Below, piece by piece: positions 44,360 through 53,377 of a stretch of DNA of 64,000 nucleotides. Positions within the stretch are counted from its first letter, which is position 1. Every line of letters begins with the position of its first letter. Source of the DNA: Jeotgalibaca caeni (GTDB lineage: Bacteria > Bacillota > Bacilli > Lactobacillales > Aerococcaceae); the NCBI RefSeq assembly GCF_028863945.1, contig NZ_JARBEA010000004.1, positions 1 to 64,000 of the forward strand, read 5' to 3'. Below the pieces are notes generated by a model. It searched no databases and was not told the DNA's origin. It was given only the letters and a program-made list of their open reading frames with translations. The translations under genes and the position numbers were made by a program.

Positions 44360-44373
44360 AAGGAGACAAATCG

Positions 44374-44805
44374 ATGAGTTTATTAAGCGCACAAGAAGTA
44401 ATGGAGTTAATTCCAAATCGTTACCCAATCTTTTTCATTGATAAAGTAGAAGAATTGATTCCAGGAGAAAAAGTAGTATGCTATAAAAACGTAACCATCA
44501 ATGAACCATTCTTCCAAGGACACTTCCCTGGAGAGCCAGTTATGCCTGGCGTGTTGATTGTAGAAGCGTTGGCACAAGCAGGTTCGATTCCTTTATTGAA
44601 GTTGGATGACTTTAAGGGACAAACTGCCTACCTAGGCGGATTGAACAAAATCAAGTTCCGCCAAAAAGTTGTTCCAGGAGATGTTTTGCGTCTGCAAGTG
44701 GATATCGTTAAATTGAAGAAATTTGCTGGAATTGGATATGGACAAGCATTTGTTGGAGATAAAAAAGTAGCTGAGGCCGAAATGACCTTCATTATTGGGA
44801 GATAA
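44374..44805 (+). CDS. fabZ: 3-hydroxyacyl-ACP dehydratase
   Basis: FabZ dehydrates beta-hydroxyacyl-ACP in the hot-dog fold. 143 residues. Catalytic His in GHFPGEPVMPG near residue 50 and Glu in IVEALAQAG near 64. AAGGAG precedes ATG 44374. One dehydratase gene is seen here; unsaturation would need a second FabZ/FabN or a desaturase elsewhere. Confidence 0.96.
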   Translation: MSLLSAQEVMELIPNRYPIFFIDKVEELIPGEKVVCYKNVTINEPFFQGHFPGEPVMPGVLIVEALAQAGSIPLLKLDDFKGQTAYLGGLNKIKFRQKVVPGDVLRLQVDIVKLKKFAGIGYGQAFVGDKKVAEAEMTFIIGR

Positions 44806-44808
44806 ACG

Positions 44809-46182
44809 ATGCTGAAAAAAGTTTTGATAGCAAATCGCGGGGAAATCGCCGTTCGAATCATTCGAGCGTGCCATGAAATGGGAATCCAAACGGTTGCTGT
44901 CTATTCTGAAGCAGATCGTGAAGCGTTGCATACACAACTGGCGACAGAGGCTATTTGTATCGGCCCTGCTCGTGCAACGGATTCTTATTTAGATATGACC
45001 AGTATCTTAAGTGCAGCAGTTGTGACAGGAGCACAGGCCATCCATCCAGGATTTGGATTCCTCTCAGAAAATAGCATTTTTGCTACGATGTGTGAGGAAA
45101 TGAATATTAAATTCATTGGTCCCAAAGCAGAAACCATTGATTTGATGGGTAATAAATCCAATGCCCGTAATGCGATGATAGAAGCTGAAGTTCCTGTTAT
45201 TCCTGGAAGCAAGGATTACATTCATACAGCTGAAGAAGCTGAAATAAAAGCAAAAGAACTAGGTTATCCTGTTATTCTGAAGGCAGCAGCAGGTGGTGGA
45301 GGAAAAGGGATGCGTAAAGTAATGGCTCCCGAAGAACTCATTCCTTTATTTTCTCAAGCGAAAGCAGAGGCAAAAGCTGCTTTTGGTGATGACCGGATGT
45401 ACATCGAAAAGATTATTAGTCCAGCTCGTCATATTGAAATGCAAATCTTAGCTGATGAGCATGGAAATGTGATTCATCTAGGTGAGCGGGATTGTTCGCT
45501 GCAGCGGAATCATCAAAAAGTGCTGGAAGAAGCACCTTCTACCTTTATTTCCGATCAAACAAGACAGGAAATGGGAGAAACTGCTGTACGTGCTGCTCAG
45601 CATGTAGGATATATTAACGCAGGAACCATTGAATTCCTTGTGGACAGCGATGAAAAGTTTTATTTTATGGAAATGAATACACGTATTCAAGTTGAACATC
45701 CAGTTACAGAAATGGCTACTGGAGTTGATATTGTGAAGGAACAATTGCGTATTGCAAGCGGCATACCGCTCAGTATCAAGCAAGAAGATGTTACTTTGAC
45801 AGGTCATACGATTGAATGCCGTATTAATGCAGAAAATCCTGCAGAAAATTTCCGACCGTCTTCTGGTCAAATTGATTATCTATTTTTACCAAGTGGTGGT
45901 AATGGCTTACGGGTAGAGAGCGCGATGTACGGTGGTTATACCATCCCGCCTTTCTATGATTCCATGATTGCGAAAATTATTACCAAAGGGGAGAACCGCG
46001 AAGAAGCGATTGCGAAAATGCAACGCGCATTGCAGGAGCTCGTTATTCATGGTGTTGATACGAATCAATACTTCCAAGAAGCGATTCTCCAAGATGAGCG
46101 GTTTGTATCCGGTCAATTTGATACAGATTATTTACAAAATGTTTTTTTGCCAACTTGGCAACCTCAAACACCCCGAAACTAG
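44809..46182 (+). CDS. accC: Biotin carboxylase subunit of acetyl-CoA carboxylase
   Basis: ATP-grasp enzyme that carboxylates biotin on AccB. 457 residues. Starts KVLIANRGEIAVRIIRA; Gly-rich ATP loop KAAAGGGGKGMR near 160; FMEMNTRIQVEHPVTE near 285. ATG 44809 is 3 bp after fabZ. Normal length and motifs. Confidence 0.96.
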   Translation: MLKKVLIANRGEIAVRIIRACHEMGIQTVAVYSEADREALHTQLATEAICIGPARATDSYLDMTSILSAAVVTGAQAIHPGFGFLSENSIFATMCEEMNIKFIGPKAETIDLMGNKSNARNAMIEAEVPVIPGSKDYIHTAEEAEIKAKELGYPVILKAAAGGGGKGMRKVMAPEELIPLFSQAKAEAKAAFGDDRMYIEKIISPARHIEMQILADEHGNVIHLGERDCSLQRNHQKVLEEAPSTFISDQTRQEMGETAVRAAQHVGYINAGTIEFLVDSDEKFYFMEMNTRIQVEHPVTEMATGVDIVKEQLRIASGIPLSIKQEDVTLTGHTIECRINAENPAENFRPSSGQIDYLFLPSGGNGLRVESAMYGGYTIPPFYDSMIAKIITKGENREEAIAKMQRALQELVIHGVDTNQYFQEAILQDERFVSGQFDTDYLQNVFLPTWQPQTPRN

Positions 46183-46223
46183 GGTAAGAGAAGAGAGTAT
46201 ACGAAGAAGCAAGAGGTGAGGAT

Positions 46224-47102
46224 ATGAAGTTATTTCGCAAACGTCCCTACATCCCGTTGCAGCCTTCCTATCAAAATGACGAAGAAGTCCAAAAACCAGT
46301 CGTTCCAGAAGGTCTCTGGGAAAAATGTCCGAACTGTAGTAAAACAATCTACAGCAAGGACTTAGGGGATGAGAAAATCTGTCCCCACTGTCAATATAAC
46401 TTTCGTATTTCCGCTCACGAACGCATTGCCATGATTGTTGACAAAGACACATTCGAAGAGTGGAATTCGGCTATGCCAATCGAAAATCCCTTAGCTTTTC
46501 CTGGGTATGAACAGAAGCTGGCGCGAACAAAATTATCGGCTGGAATAGACGAAGCGGTTGTTACTGGGAAAGCATTAATCCAAGGGGCAGAGACAGTATT
46601 ATGTGTGATGGATTCTAATTTCTTTATGGGAAGCATGGGGAAGATTGTAGGAGAAAAGCTCACTCGTGCGTTTGAACAGGCATTGGCAGAACAACTGCCA
46701 GTGATTGTTTTTACCGCTTCTGGCGGAGCTCGGATGCAGGAGGGAATTCTTTCCTTGATGCAAATGGCAAAAGTAAGTGCAGCTGTGGCAAACCATCAAG
46801 CAGCTGGCCTCTTGTATATAACCGTGCTAACTGATCCAACTACAGGTGGCGTTACTGCTAGTTTTGCTATGCAGGGGGATATTATCTTAGCTGAACCGGG
46901 TGCAACAATCGGGTTTGCTGGGAAAAGAGTCATCGAGCAAACGATTAAGGCTTCTGTTCCAGAAGGATTTCAAACGGCAGAGCATCTCTTAGAGAAGGGC
47001 TTTATTGACCGTATCGTACCGCGTAAGCAGTTGCGTTTTGTTCTTGGACATCTTTTGGCCATCCATATGGATTGCACAGTGATGGAGGAGAGCGGAACAT
47101 GA
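46224..47102 (+). CDS. accD: Acetyl-CoA carboxylase carboxyltransferase subunit beta
   Basis: Zinc-containing beta subunit of the carboxyltransferase. 292 residues. The N-terminal zinc ribbon has CPNC and CPHC separated by 14 residues (near 36-58). The crotonase-like core has SGGARMQEG, DPTTGGVTASFA and GFAGKRVIEQT. ATG 46224 has AGAGGTGAGG upstream. Ends with ATGA overlapping accA. Confidence 0.96.
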   Translation: MKLFRKRPYIPLQPSYQNDEEVQKPVVPEGLWEKCPNCSKTIYSKDLGDEKICPHCQYNFRISAHERIAMIVDKDTFEEWNSAMPIENPLAFPGYEQKLARTKLSAGIDEAVVTGKALIQGAETVLCVMDSNFFMGSMGKIVGEKLTRAFEQALAEQLPVIVFTASGGARMQEGILSLMQMAKVSAAVANHQAAGLLYITVLTDPTTGGVTASFAMQGDIILAEPGATIGFAGKRVIEQTIKASVPEGFQTAEHLLEKGFIDRIVPRKQLRFVLGHLLAIHMDCTVMEESGT

Positions 47103-47881
47103 CAGATGCAAATGAAATCGTAAATAAAGCAAGAGCCATAGATCGTTTGACGGCAAAAGAATGGGCAGAAGAATTATTTGAGAACTTTTTTGAATTACAT
47201 GGCGACCGTCGTTTTGGGGACGACCCCGCTATTATTGGCGGAATCGCTACATTAGAAGGCCAACCAGTAACCATCATTGGTACTCAAAAGGGACATGACT
47301 TAAAAGAGAATGTATATCGTAATTTTGGTTCTCCTCATCCAGAGGGGTACCGGAAGTCCATTCGACTTATGAAGCAAGCCGAAAAGTTTAATCGTCCAGT
47401 GGTTACTTTTATCAATACATCAGGAGCTTTTTGTGATGTAGAGTCAGAAGACCGTGGGATTGGTGAAGCAATTGCTGAAAGTTTATTGACGATGTCTCAA
47501 TTAAAAGTACCGATTTTATCGATTTTTATTGGGGAAGGCGGGAGCGGTGGCGCTCTGGCTCTTGGAATGGGAAATAAAGTTTGGATGATGGAGAACGCGA
47601 TGTACTCTGTTCTTTCCCCGGAAGGTTTTGCTTCAATTCTTTGGAAGGACTCTTCACGTAGCAAGGAAGCTGCTGAAATTATGAAGTTAACGCCAACCGA
47701 TTTGTTGGAATTAACCGTAGTTGACCGCATCATTCCTGAGAGTCGACGTAAAGTTAAACTAAAGCGAGAAGAAGTCATCCATAATGTACGCAAAGATATT
47801 ATCCAAGCATTGGCGGAAATGTCCGAGTGGAGCGAAGAAGAAGTAATCCAACAACGACAAGCAAGATTCCGTATGTATTAG
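47099..47881 (+). CDS. accA: Acetyl-CoA carboxylase carboxyltransferase subunit alpha
   Basis: Alpha subunit of the carboxyltransferase. 260 residues, short as in lactic acid bacteria, which lack the N-terminal extension. FELHGDRRFGDDPAIIGGIA, IGTQKGHD and GEGGSGGALALG are conserved. ATG 47099 overlaps the accD stop, with GGAGGAGAG upstream. Last gene of the FASII operon; a strong terminator follows. Confidence 0.96.
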   Translation: MTDANEIVNKARAIDRLTAKEWAEELFENFFELHGDRRFGDDPAIIGGIATLEGQPVTIIGTQKGHDLKENVYRNFGSPHPEGYRKSIRLMKQAEKFNRPVVTFINTSGAFCDVESEDRGIGEAIAESLLTMSQLKVPILSIFIGEGGSGGALALGMGNKVWMMENAMYSVLSPEGFASILWKDSSRSKEAAEIMKLTPTDLLELTVVDRIIPESRRKVKLKREEVIHNVRKDIIQALAEMSEWSEEEVIQQRQARFRMY

Positions 47882-47888
47882 AATAGAG

Positions 47889-47926
47889 AAGGGACAGAAA
47901 AACATTTTTTTCTGTCCCTTTTTTTG
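47889..47926 (+). terminator. Terminator of the FASII operon
   Basis: AAGGGACAGAAAAA (47889-47902) and TTTTTCTGTCCCTT (47907-47920) make a perfect 14-bp stem with a 4-nt loop, followed by a T run. Confidence 0.95.
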
Positions 47927-47957
47927 TTATGCTTAGATGGTTGGAAAGGAGAGAACG

Positions 47958-48863
47958 ATGAATCCACCAGTACCATTTCCCAAAAATTATCACACTTATC
48001 TTGAAAAAGCGATGCAGGCACTAGAAGTAGGTAATACCCAATTGGCTACTGAATGTTTAGAAAAGGCCCTTTCGATTCAAGTGGATGTCGATGTTTTATG
48101 TTTATGCGTAACCTTATTGAAAGACCGTAATCAACTTGAAGAAGCCTTAGTGTGCGTACGTACGTATCAACCCATGCTTTTTGAATCAAGTAAGGTTGAA
48201 CCAATCGATATTGAACTGATTACTCTGCTCATTGAAACGGAACGGCTGGATCAAGCTAGAGAACAAATGAAGCAACGAAGTTTATTACTCGAGAATAAGA
48301 GTGAATACCAGCAACTTCAAACCATGTTTGAAGAGAAATTTGCTCAAGTGGAACGCCAAAAGGAAGCAGAAAAAGCTGCTAAGCAACAAGCAATTCTACT
48401 CGAAGGGAAACATATTGAAGACCAATCAACTTTGCAGCAGCTGCATTTTGTCAAACAATTACCAGAGCTTCAAACAAAGGACCTACTTCCCCTTTCAAAA
48501 CGACTGCTTATTGGACCCTTACACCCTCTACTCAAAACGGAAATTATTCATTTACTATTAGAACGAGGCGTGAAAGAATGGATCCCGATCACCAAAAAGT
48601 CCTATCAAAAAGAAATCGATTTTTCTACATTGATGCCGCTTGAATACTCTTCGTTTTTTCAAGAAGGGTTAGAGAAGTTAAGTCAAACTGAAACCTTTTT
48701 CTTACATTGCGCCTACGTTTATCCTTTTGAAAGAGAAGCCTTCCACTCCATTGAAGAATGGGAACGCGATACAAGTGAAGAAACATTGCTGAATGATGCA
48801 AGCGAATTAAGTCAAAATATACGAACAGTAGAAGCTGATTTAGATTTGCTTACTCATTTATAA
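47958..48863 (+). CDS. TPR-like protein of unknown function
   Basis: 301 residues from ATG 47958 with AAGGAGAG upstream. The first part looks like tetratricopeptide helices (YLEKAMQALEVGNTQLATECLEKAL and DRNQLEEALVCVRTY). A charged coiled-coil stretch rich in Glu/Gln/Lys follows near residues 110-145, then a helical C-terminal half. No signal peptide or membrane helix. Function unknown; TPR folds mediate protein contacts. It is alone between the FASII terminator and a strong convergent terminator. Confidence 0.75.
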   Translation: MNPPVPFPKNYHTYLEKAMQALEVGNTQLATECLEKALSIQVDVDVLCLCVTLLKDRNQLEEALVCVRTYQPMLFESSKVEPIDIELITLLIETERLDQAREQMKQRSLLLENKSEYQQLQTMFEEKFAQVERQKEAEKAAKQQAILLEGKHIEDQSTLQQLHFVKQLPELQTKDLLPLSKRLLIGPLHPLLKTEIIHLLLERGVKEWIPITKKSYQKEIDFSTLMPLEYSSFFQEGLEKLSQTETFFLHCAYVYPFEREAFHSIEEWERDTSEETLLNDASELSQNIRTVEADLDLLTHL

Positions 48864-48865
48864 GA

Positions 48866-48911
48866 AAAGTGCCATGAAACGTTGAAATCAAAATACGTTT
48901 CATGGCACTTT
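48866..48911. terminator. Bidirectional terminator between convergent genes
   Basis: AAAGTGCCATGAAACG (48866-48881) and CGTTTCATGGCACTTT (48896-48911) form a perfect 16-bp stem. Confidence 0.92.
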
Positions 48912-48913
48912 CT

Positions 48914-49976
48914 CTATGGTTTATAAAGGTTATAACGTAAATAATCTACTTGTTTGGTTTCAGGATTCACCGAGTAGCCGAGAGAGAAGGTGAGTGGGGG
49001 ATCTTCATCTCTCCATTCATGAAAGTAGGAGGACGCCTCATGGAAGGTATCACTACCAGCCAATTCAATCAATGTTGGGGAAGATACTATTCTATCCAAA
49101 TCTTCAAGGAAAGTACCCAGCGAAATACCTCCAGGGAAATAAATAGGAGCTTCTTTCGTATCAATTGCTTCTTGGTCAAGAGAAAGACCAGTTATCTCCA
49201 CTTCTGCCGGCGATTCGGTTCCTTCGAACGGGATAGCAGTTGTGGCACGAAGCATTAATTTTTCTTTTCTAAAGACCAACTCTATTAAGTCTTCTGTTCT
49301 TTCAATCTCAGGAGTGAAGCCTAAATCAAGTAGTTCTTGACCAGTAACAGGTAAGGTGATGATCGATTCGTACAATTGAAGCTTTCCACTATCGACAGGT
49401 GCTTCTATTATTTCTGGAAGGGCAGCAATGGTGGTATCGTTAACGAATGCTTCCTCAAAATCAGAGAATCCATTTGGAGCATACAAAGTTTCTTCTTTTG
49501 TGGGGATTTCGAATGCATATGCAGCTTCATTATAGCCTGAGAAAGTCAGGGTAAATGAACTTTTTTGTTTGAGTAATTCATCGTCTTCAATCTTTTCTCC
49601 CTCTGTATTTTGCAAGGTCAATTGCAAGGGAAGATTGGTATCCTCTTCGAGGAGAAGGGAAAAATGGAGTGGCTGATAGAAATAACGATAGAGATAAGCG
49701 TGTGGGTCAATCCAAAATGCATCAAAGAGATCACGATTGATTTCAGAAACTACTCCTGTAATTTCAATTTTTCCATCATTCTCATTCATTTCCAAATCTT
49801 GAGCGTACTCGCTTAAGAAGGAGAAGGTACGATCCATACGATTGGAATAAAAATGATTTTCATTTTCATCGATATAATACCGCATCCTGCCGTCAGCAAG
49901 ATTATGAAAGACAACATAATCAACTTCCTACAGCAATGAAACTTGCAAGAATGAAAAATAGTTGTTTCTTTCTCAT
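48914..49976 (-). pseudogene. Putative lipoprotein gene, broken by a frameshift after the signal peptide
   Basis: The main open frame (323 codons from ATG 49885) encodes a soluble acidic protein I do not recognise. Upstream, ATG 49976 with a good GGGAGG site starts MRKKQLFFILASFIAVGS and then meets TGA at 49922-49920. The frame of the main body is open back to about 49925 and reads DYVVFHNLADGRMRYYID. One extra base near 49922 would join the two and create V-G-S-C, a lipobox, then D-Y-V-V. So this looks like a secreted lipoprotein that lost one base, or a sequencing error. Without the shift the body would lack both signal peptide and ribosome site: ATG 49885 has only a weak GGCAGG 2 nt upstream. 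Confidence 0.65.
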
Positions 49977-50057
49977 ATCGGAACCTCCCTTGAATTCTCC
50001 TGCTTTTAGTTTGCCACCAAGCTAAGAAATTCGCAAATAATAAACGAACAGTCTTCG

Positions 50058-50086
50058 TTGTTTCTCAAAAATGCGTGTGCTATACT
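50058..50086 (+). promoter_or_regulatory. Promoter of the MFS transporter
   Basis: TTGTTT (50058-50063), 17 bp, TATACT (50081-50086) preceded by TGC (extended -10). Confidence 0.65.
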
Positions 50087-50099
50087 TTTTTAAGTCTAA

Positions 50100-50114
50100 C
50101 TACAACAATTGTAG
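50100..50114 (+). promoter_or_regulatory. Small palindrome in the MFS leader, possible operator
   Basis: CTACAA-CAA-TTGTAG, 14 bp after the -10 and just before the ribosome site. Position suits a repressor site; no regulator gene is adjacent. Confidence 0.4.
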
Positions 50115-50128
50115 AAAGGGGTAAATGA

Positions 50129-51355
50129 ATGGCAACCTTCCTTTTGATTATTATTTATATTGCTTTTATCAGCTTAGGTTTACCAGATGCCGTCTTAGGT
50201 GCTGCTTGGCCTGTCATGCAAACGACTTTAGACGCACCGATGGAGGCAGCAGGATACTTATTCAGCATGGTTTCAGTAGGAACGATATTATCCAGTTTAT
50301 TCAGTGGAAGAATGTTAAATCGGTTTGGTACAGGAAGAGTAACCATGGTCAGTGTGCTGATGACCGCTACAGCATTGCTTGGTTTTCATTTCGCACCTTC
50401 ACTTTCGTGGCTTTTCTTATTCACTTTGCCGCTTGGATTGGGAGCGGGGGCGGTAGATGCCGGATTAAATGATTTTATTTCAGTCCATTATCAAGCGCAT
50501 CATATGAATTGGCTGCACAGCTTTTGGGGAGTGGGAGCTACAATTGGGCCAATCGTGTTGGCGCAATACATGGCGAACGGTAATTCCTGGAGAGACGGCT
50601 ATTTTTTGATTGCTATTTTCCAATTTATTCTAAGTGCCGTCCTTCTCTTGACGTTACCAATTTGGAGTAAAGTGAGCAGGAAACAAAAATTCATAGTAGA
50701 AACAGATCATGCACAACCCCATCATCCGGAATTGGAAAAGGAGAGTTCCCTGCATCCCTTCAAGATGAAGGGAGTAAATTATGCTCTTTTCACCTTTTTA
50801 TTCTATTCGGGAATCGAACAAACGGTAGGATTATGGGGCAGCACATTTTTAGTAGATGTTAAGAATATTGAACCCGCCCAAGCGGCAAGATGGGTCTCTT
50901 TTTATTTCTTGGGGATTACCATTGGGCGATTTGTTTCAGGATTTGTTTCCTTTGAGCTGACCAACCGCCAGCTCATCCGAGCAGGGCAGATGATTGCTCT
51001 ATTGGGTGTCATCTTATTGATATTACCTTTACCGAACGTTATTTCCTTAATGAGCTATATTACAATCGGATTTGGCTTAGCGCCAATATTCCCAAGTATG
51101 CTTCATGAAACTCCGGCACGATTCGGCAAAAAGAACTCTCAAACGATTATGGGATACCAAATGGCTGTTGGTTATACGGGCACAACCATCCTGCCTCCCT
51201 TATTCGGAATGATTGCTTCTCGAACAACCACTGGGTTTATGCCTGTGTTCTTGATTAGTTATGCCGTAATAATGATTGCATCTACAGAGCGCTTGAACCG
51301 TCTCAAGCCAGAACTTGTTCCATTGAATAAAGAGTCTACATCCGTTTCTCGCTAA
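50129..51355 (+). CDS. MFS transporter
   Basis: A 408-residue major facilitator protein with about 12 hydrophobic segments. Residues 1-20 form the first helix (FLLIIIYIAFISLGLPDAVLG). The A-motif-like loop GRMLNRFGTGRV lies between helices 2 and 3, and the central cytoplasmic loop is near residues 190-215. Helix 1 and LHSFWGVGATIGP resemble sugar/FucP-like or YfkF-like members, but the substrate is unknown. ATG 50129 with AAAGGGG upstream. Single gene with its own promoter and a palindrome in the leader. Confidence 0.88.
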   Translation: MATFLLIIIYIAFISLGLPDAVLGAAWPVMQTTLDAPMEAAGYLFSMVSVGTILSSLFSGRMLNRFGTGRVTMVSVLMTATALLGFHFAPSLSWLFLFTLPLGLGAGAVDAGLNDFISVHYQAHHMNWLHSFWGVGATIGPIVLAQYMANGNSWRDGYFLIAIFQFILSAVLLLTLPIWSKVSRKQKFIVETDHAQPHHPELEKESSLHPFKMKGVNYALFTFLFYSGIEQTVGLWGSTFLVDVKNIEPAQAARWVSFYFLGITIGRFVSGFVSFELTNRQLIRAGQMIALLGVILLILPLPNVISLMSYITIGFGLAPIFPSMLHETPARFGKKNSQTIMGYQMAVGYTGTTILPPLFGMIASRTTTGFMPVFLISYAVIMIASTERLNRLKPELVPLNKESTSVSR

Positions 51356-51366
51356 AAACCCGTTTG

Positions 51367-51395
51367 TTGACAGCGTTATTTTTTAGACCTATAAT
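51367..51395 (+). promoter_or_regulatory. Consensus promoter of csp
   Basis: TTGACA (51367-51372), 17 bp, TATAAT (51390-51395): perfect consensus. The leader to the csp start is about 45 nt, much shorter than the long cold-shock leaders of E. coli cspA. Confidence 0.92.
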
Positions 51396-51446
51396 GAATT
51401 TTGAAGGTTGTGATGGAAGAGGCAACCAGACAAAGGAGGAGCTACC

Positions 51447-51674
51447 ATGGCATACGGCATCGTTAAGTGGTTTAGTAACGAAAAGGGTTATGGCTTCATC
51501 GAAACGGTTGATACGAAGGAAGATATTTTTGTTCATTTTACCGGAATCAACCAAGAAGGGTTCAAGACTCTAAATGAAGGGCAGCAAGTATCCTTTACAA
51601 TTGCTGAAGGAGTTAGAGGTCCGCAAGCAACGGATGTAAGAGTTGCGGAAGAAGACACAAAGGAGCAGGTCTAG
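51447..51674 (+). CDS. Cold-shock domain RNA chaperone
   Basis: A 75-residue single cold-shock domain, slightly longer than typical CspA because of an acidic tail. RNP1-like KGYGFIE and RNP2-like IFVHF are present with the start [13 protein letters not shown]. It binds single-stranded RNA/DNA. AAAGGAGGAG lies before ATG 51447. Followed 6 bp later by an RNase H gene, so both share one transcript. Confidence 0.95.
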   Translation: MAYGIVKWFSNEKGYGFIETVDTKEDIFVHFTGINQEGFKTLNEGQQVSFTIAEGVRGPQATDVRVAEEDTKEQV

Positions 51675-51680
51675 AGATTA

Positions 51681-52082
51681 ATGTTGCGTGTATATATAGA
51701 TGGAGCGTCGAATCCGTTAACGAAGACAGCTGCAATTGGAATATTGATGATTGAGGAAGGAAACCAGACTCAAATTAGTGAACCTTTGCCTTTGTACTAC
51801 GATAATCATGAAGCTGAATTTTTAGCCTTACACGTTTTACTAGAAAGATTGGTAAAAGAAAACAAACAAGAACAGCTCATTCTTTGTCATTCAGATAGCA
51901 AGATTTTAGTCGATTCAATTGAAAAGCGTTATACAAAAAAAGAAAATCATCGGATGATACTGGAGAAATGCCTTGAATTATTGAGGAACTTTCCACAGTT
52001 TCATTTGCAATGGGTGCCAGATAAGCAAAACAAAGGTGCCGATCAACTTGCAAGACGATCACTTTATCCAAACAAAAAATAA
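51681..52082 (+). CDS. RNase H-like family protein
   Basis: A 133-residue RNase HI-fold protein. The four acidic catalytic positions are present: Asp in VYIDGAS, Glu in DNHEAEFLAL, Asp in CHSDSKI and Asp in KGADQLARR. It resembles the short RNase HI-family proteins of Firmicutes (YpdQ-like), which may or may not cleave RNA-DNA hybrids. ATG 51681, same transcript as csp; a terminator follows at once. Confidence 0.85.
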   Translation: MLRVYIDGASNPLTKTAAIGILMIEEGNQTQISEPLPLYYDNHEAEFLALHVLLERLVKENKQEQLILCHSDSKILVDSIEKRYTKKENHRMILEKCLELLRNFPQFHLQWVPDKQNKGADQLARRSLYPNKK

Positions 52083-52128
52083 AAATCCCACTTGCTCTAT
52101 ATATGTATATAGGGCAGGTGGGATTTTT
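52081..52128. terminator. Bidirectional terminator between rnhA-like gene and rlmL
   Basis: A long hairpin: AAAAATCCCAC left arm and GTGGGATTTTT right arm with further pairing of CTATATA/TATATAG toward the loop. Serves both convergent genes. Confidence 0.92.
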
Positions 52129-52131
52129 CGG

Positions 52132-53280
52132 TTATTCTTCTCTTGGTTTTCTAGGTGGACGTTTCCCCCAGAATTGAAAGTAATCGGTCCGTAGACGACC
52201 ATTATAAAGTTTACGTTTCTTCGTTGCTTTTTGGCCATAGAAATTCTCGAAGTCCAAATCGCTGGTGAGAATATATTTACTCCACGTATCCAACGAACGA
52301 TAAGTGTCACCCATTTGGCGGTACAAGTTTTCTACATATTCTTCATTCTCAAGTCGTTCTCCATAAGGAGGGTTAGAAACAATCACGCCGTACTCTTTGT
52401 CGGTTTGGAAGTCGCTGAGTTGCAGTTGTTTGAAGCTGATAAAGTCTTCGACGCCTGCTTTTGCGGCATTTCGTTTGGCAATCTCAATCATGCGCGTGTC
52501 TATGTCAGAACCCATGATGTCCAATTCGACAGAGAAGTCAGCTGCCAGCTTTGCTTCGTTACGATGCTTGTCCCATTCGTCTGCTTCAAAGATACTCCAA
52601 TCTTCCGCAGCAAAATCGCGTTCCAGTCCAGGAGCGATGTTTAATCCAATAAGTGCTGCTTCAATCGGAATTGTTCCGGAACCACAAGTAGGGTCATAAA
52701 AAGGTTTGTCAGGTGACCAGTTTGTTAAAAGAACCATAGCAGCAGCCATGTTTTCTTTAATCGGTGCGCCACCTTTTTCGGTTCGGTAGCCACGTTTGAA
52801 CAAGCTATACCCTGATGTATCGACTGTAATAGAAACTTGATCTTTCAAAATTGCTACTTCAATTGGATAAGTCGCTCCAGTTTCAGGCAAGCGCGCGCGG
52901 CGGTGATAGAAAGAGGAGAGGCGATCTACAATTGCTTTTTTAACAATGGATTGACAATCGGGCACACTGTAAAGAGTAGATTTATGCGACTTCCCAGATA
53001 CAGGAAAGGCTGCATCCATCGGTAATAAATCCTCCCATGGCAATGCTTTTGTTTTCTCGTAGAGGTCATCAAATGTTTTTGCCGGAAAAGAGCCATAAAC
53101 AATTTTGATTCGATCTCCTGTTCGTAGCCATAAGTTGGTTTTGATGATATCCGCAGTAGAACCTTGGAAAAAAACTTTTCCGTTTTCTACTTCGACTTGA
53201 TAACCCATTTCTTTTAATTCGTTTCCAGTCACAGCTTCAATCCCGCTGGCAACCGTTGCTACTAATTGATAGTTGGTCAT
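52132..53280 (-). CDS. rlmL: THUMP-domain 23S rRNA N2-guanine methyltransferase (RlmL/YpsC)
   Basis: A 382-residue class I methyltransferase of the RlmL-N/YpsC family, predicted to modify G2445 of 23S rRNA. THUMP domain at residues 45-160; SAM-binding PTCGSGTIPIEAAL near 195; catalytic NPPYGERL near 310. ATG 53280 has AAAGGAG upstream. The gpsB-rnpB-rlmL order is the same as ypsB-rnpB-ypsC in B. subtilis, supporting orthology. Confidence 0.93.
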   Translation of the reverse strand: MTNYQLVATVASGIEAVTGNELKEMGYQVEVENGKVFFQGSTADIIKTNLWLRTGDRIKIVYGSFPAKTFDDLYEKTKALPWEDLLPMDAAFPVSGKSHKSTLYSVPDCQSIVKKAIVDRLSSFYHRRARLPETGATYPIEVAILKDQVSITVDTSGYSLFKRGYRTEKGGAPIKENMAAAMVLLTNWSPDKPFYDPTCGSGTIPIEAALIGLNIAPGLERDFAAEDWSIFEADEWDKHRNEAKLAADFSVELDIMGSDIDTRMIEIAKRNAAKAGVEDFISFKQLQLSDFQTDKEYGVIVSNPPYGERLENEEYVENLYRQMGDTYRSLDTWSKYILTSDLDFENFYGQKATKKRKLYNGRLRTDYFQFWGKRPPRKPREE

Positions 53281-53303
53281 AATGTACTCCTTTCGTTTCG
53301 TAA

Positions 53304-53337
53304 TGAAAAAAGAGGGCAGGACCAGTGTCCCGCCCTC
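53304..53337 (-). terminator. Terminator of rnpB
   Basis: GAGGGCGGGAC and GTCCTGCCCTC form a strong stem on the minus strand (53337-53312), followed by a T run, 40 bp after the RNase P RNA. Confidence 0.88.
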
Positions 53338-53377
53338 GATAATTTATTCGCTATGTAGTTAAACAACAATAAACCTG

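Noticed and set aside
45478-45870. 130-codon minus-strand open frame inside accC
   Set aside because: A shadow of the conserved accC frame; composition is typical of antisense reading.
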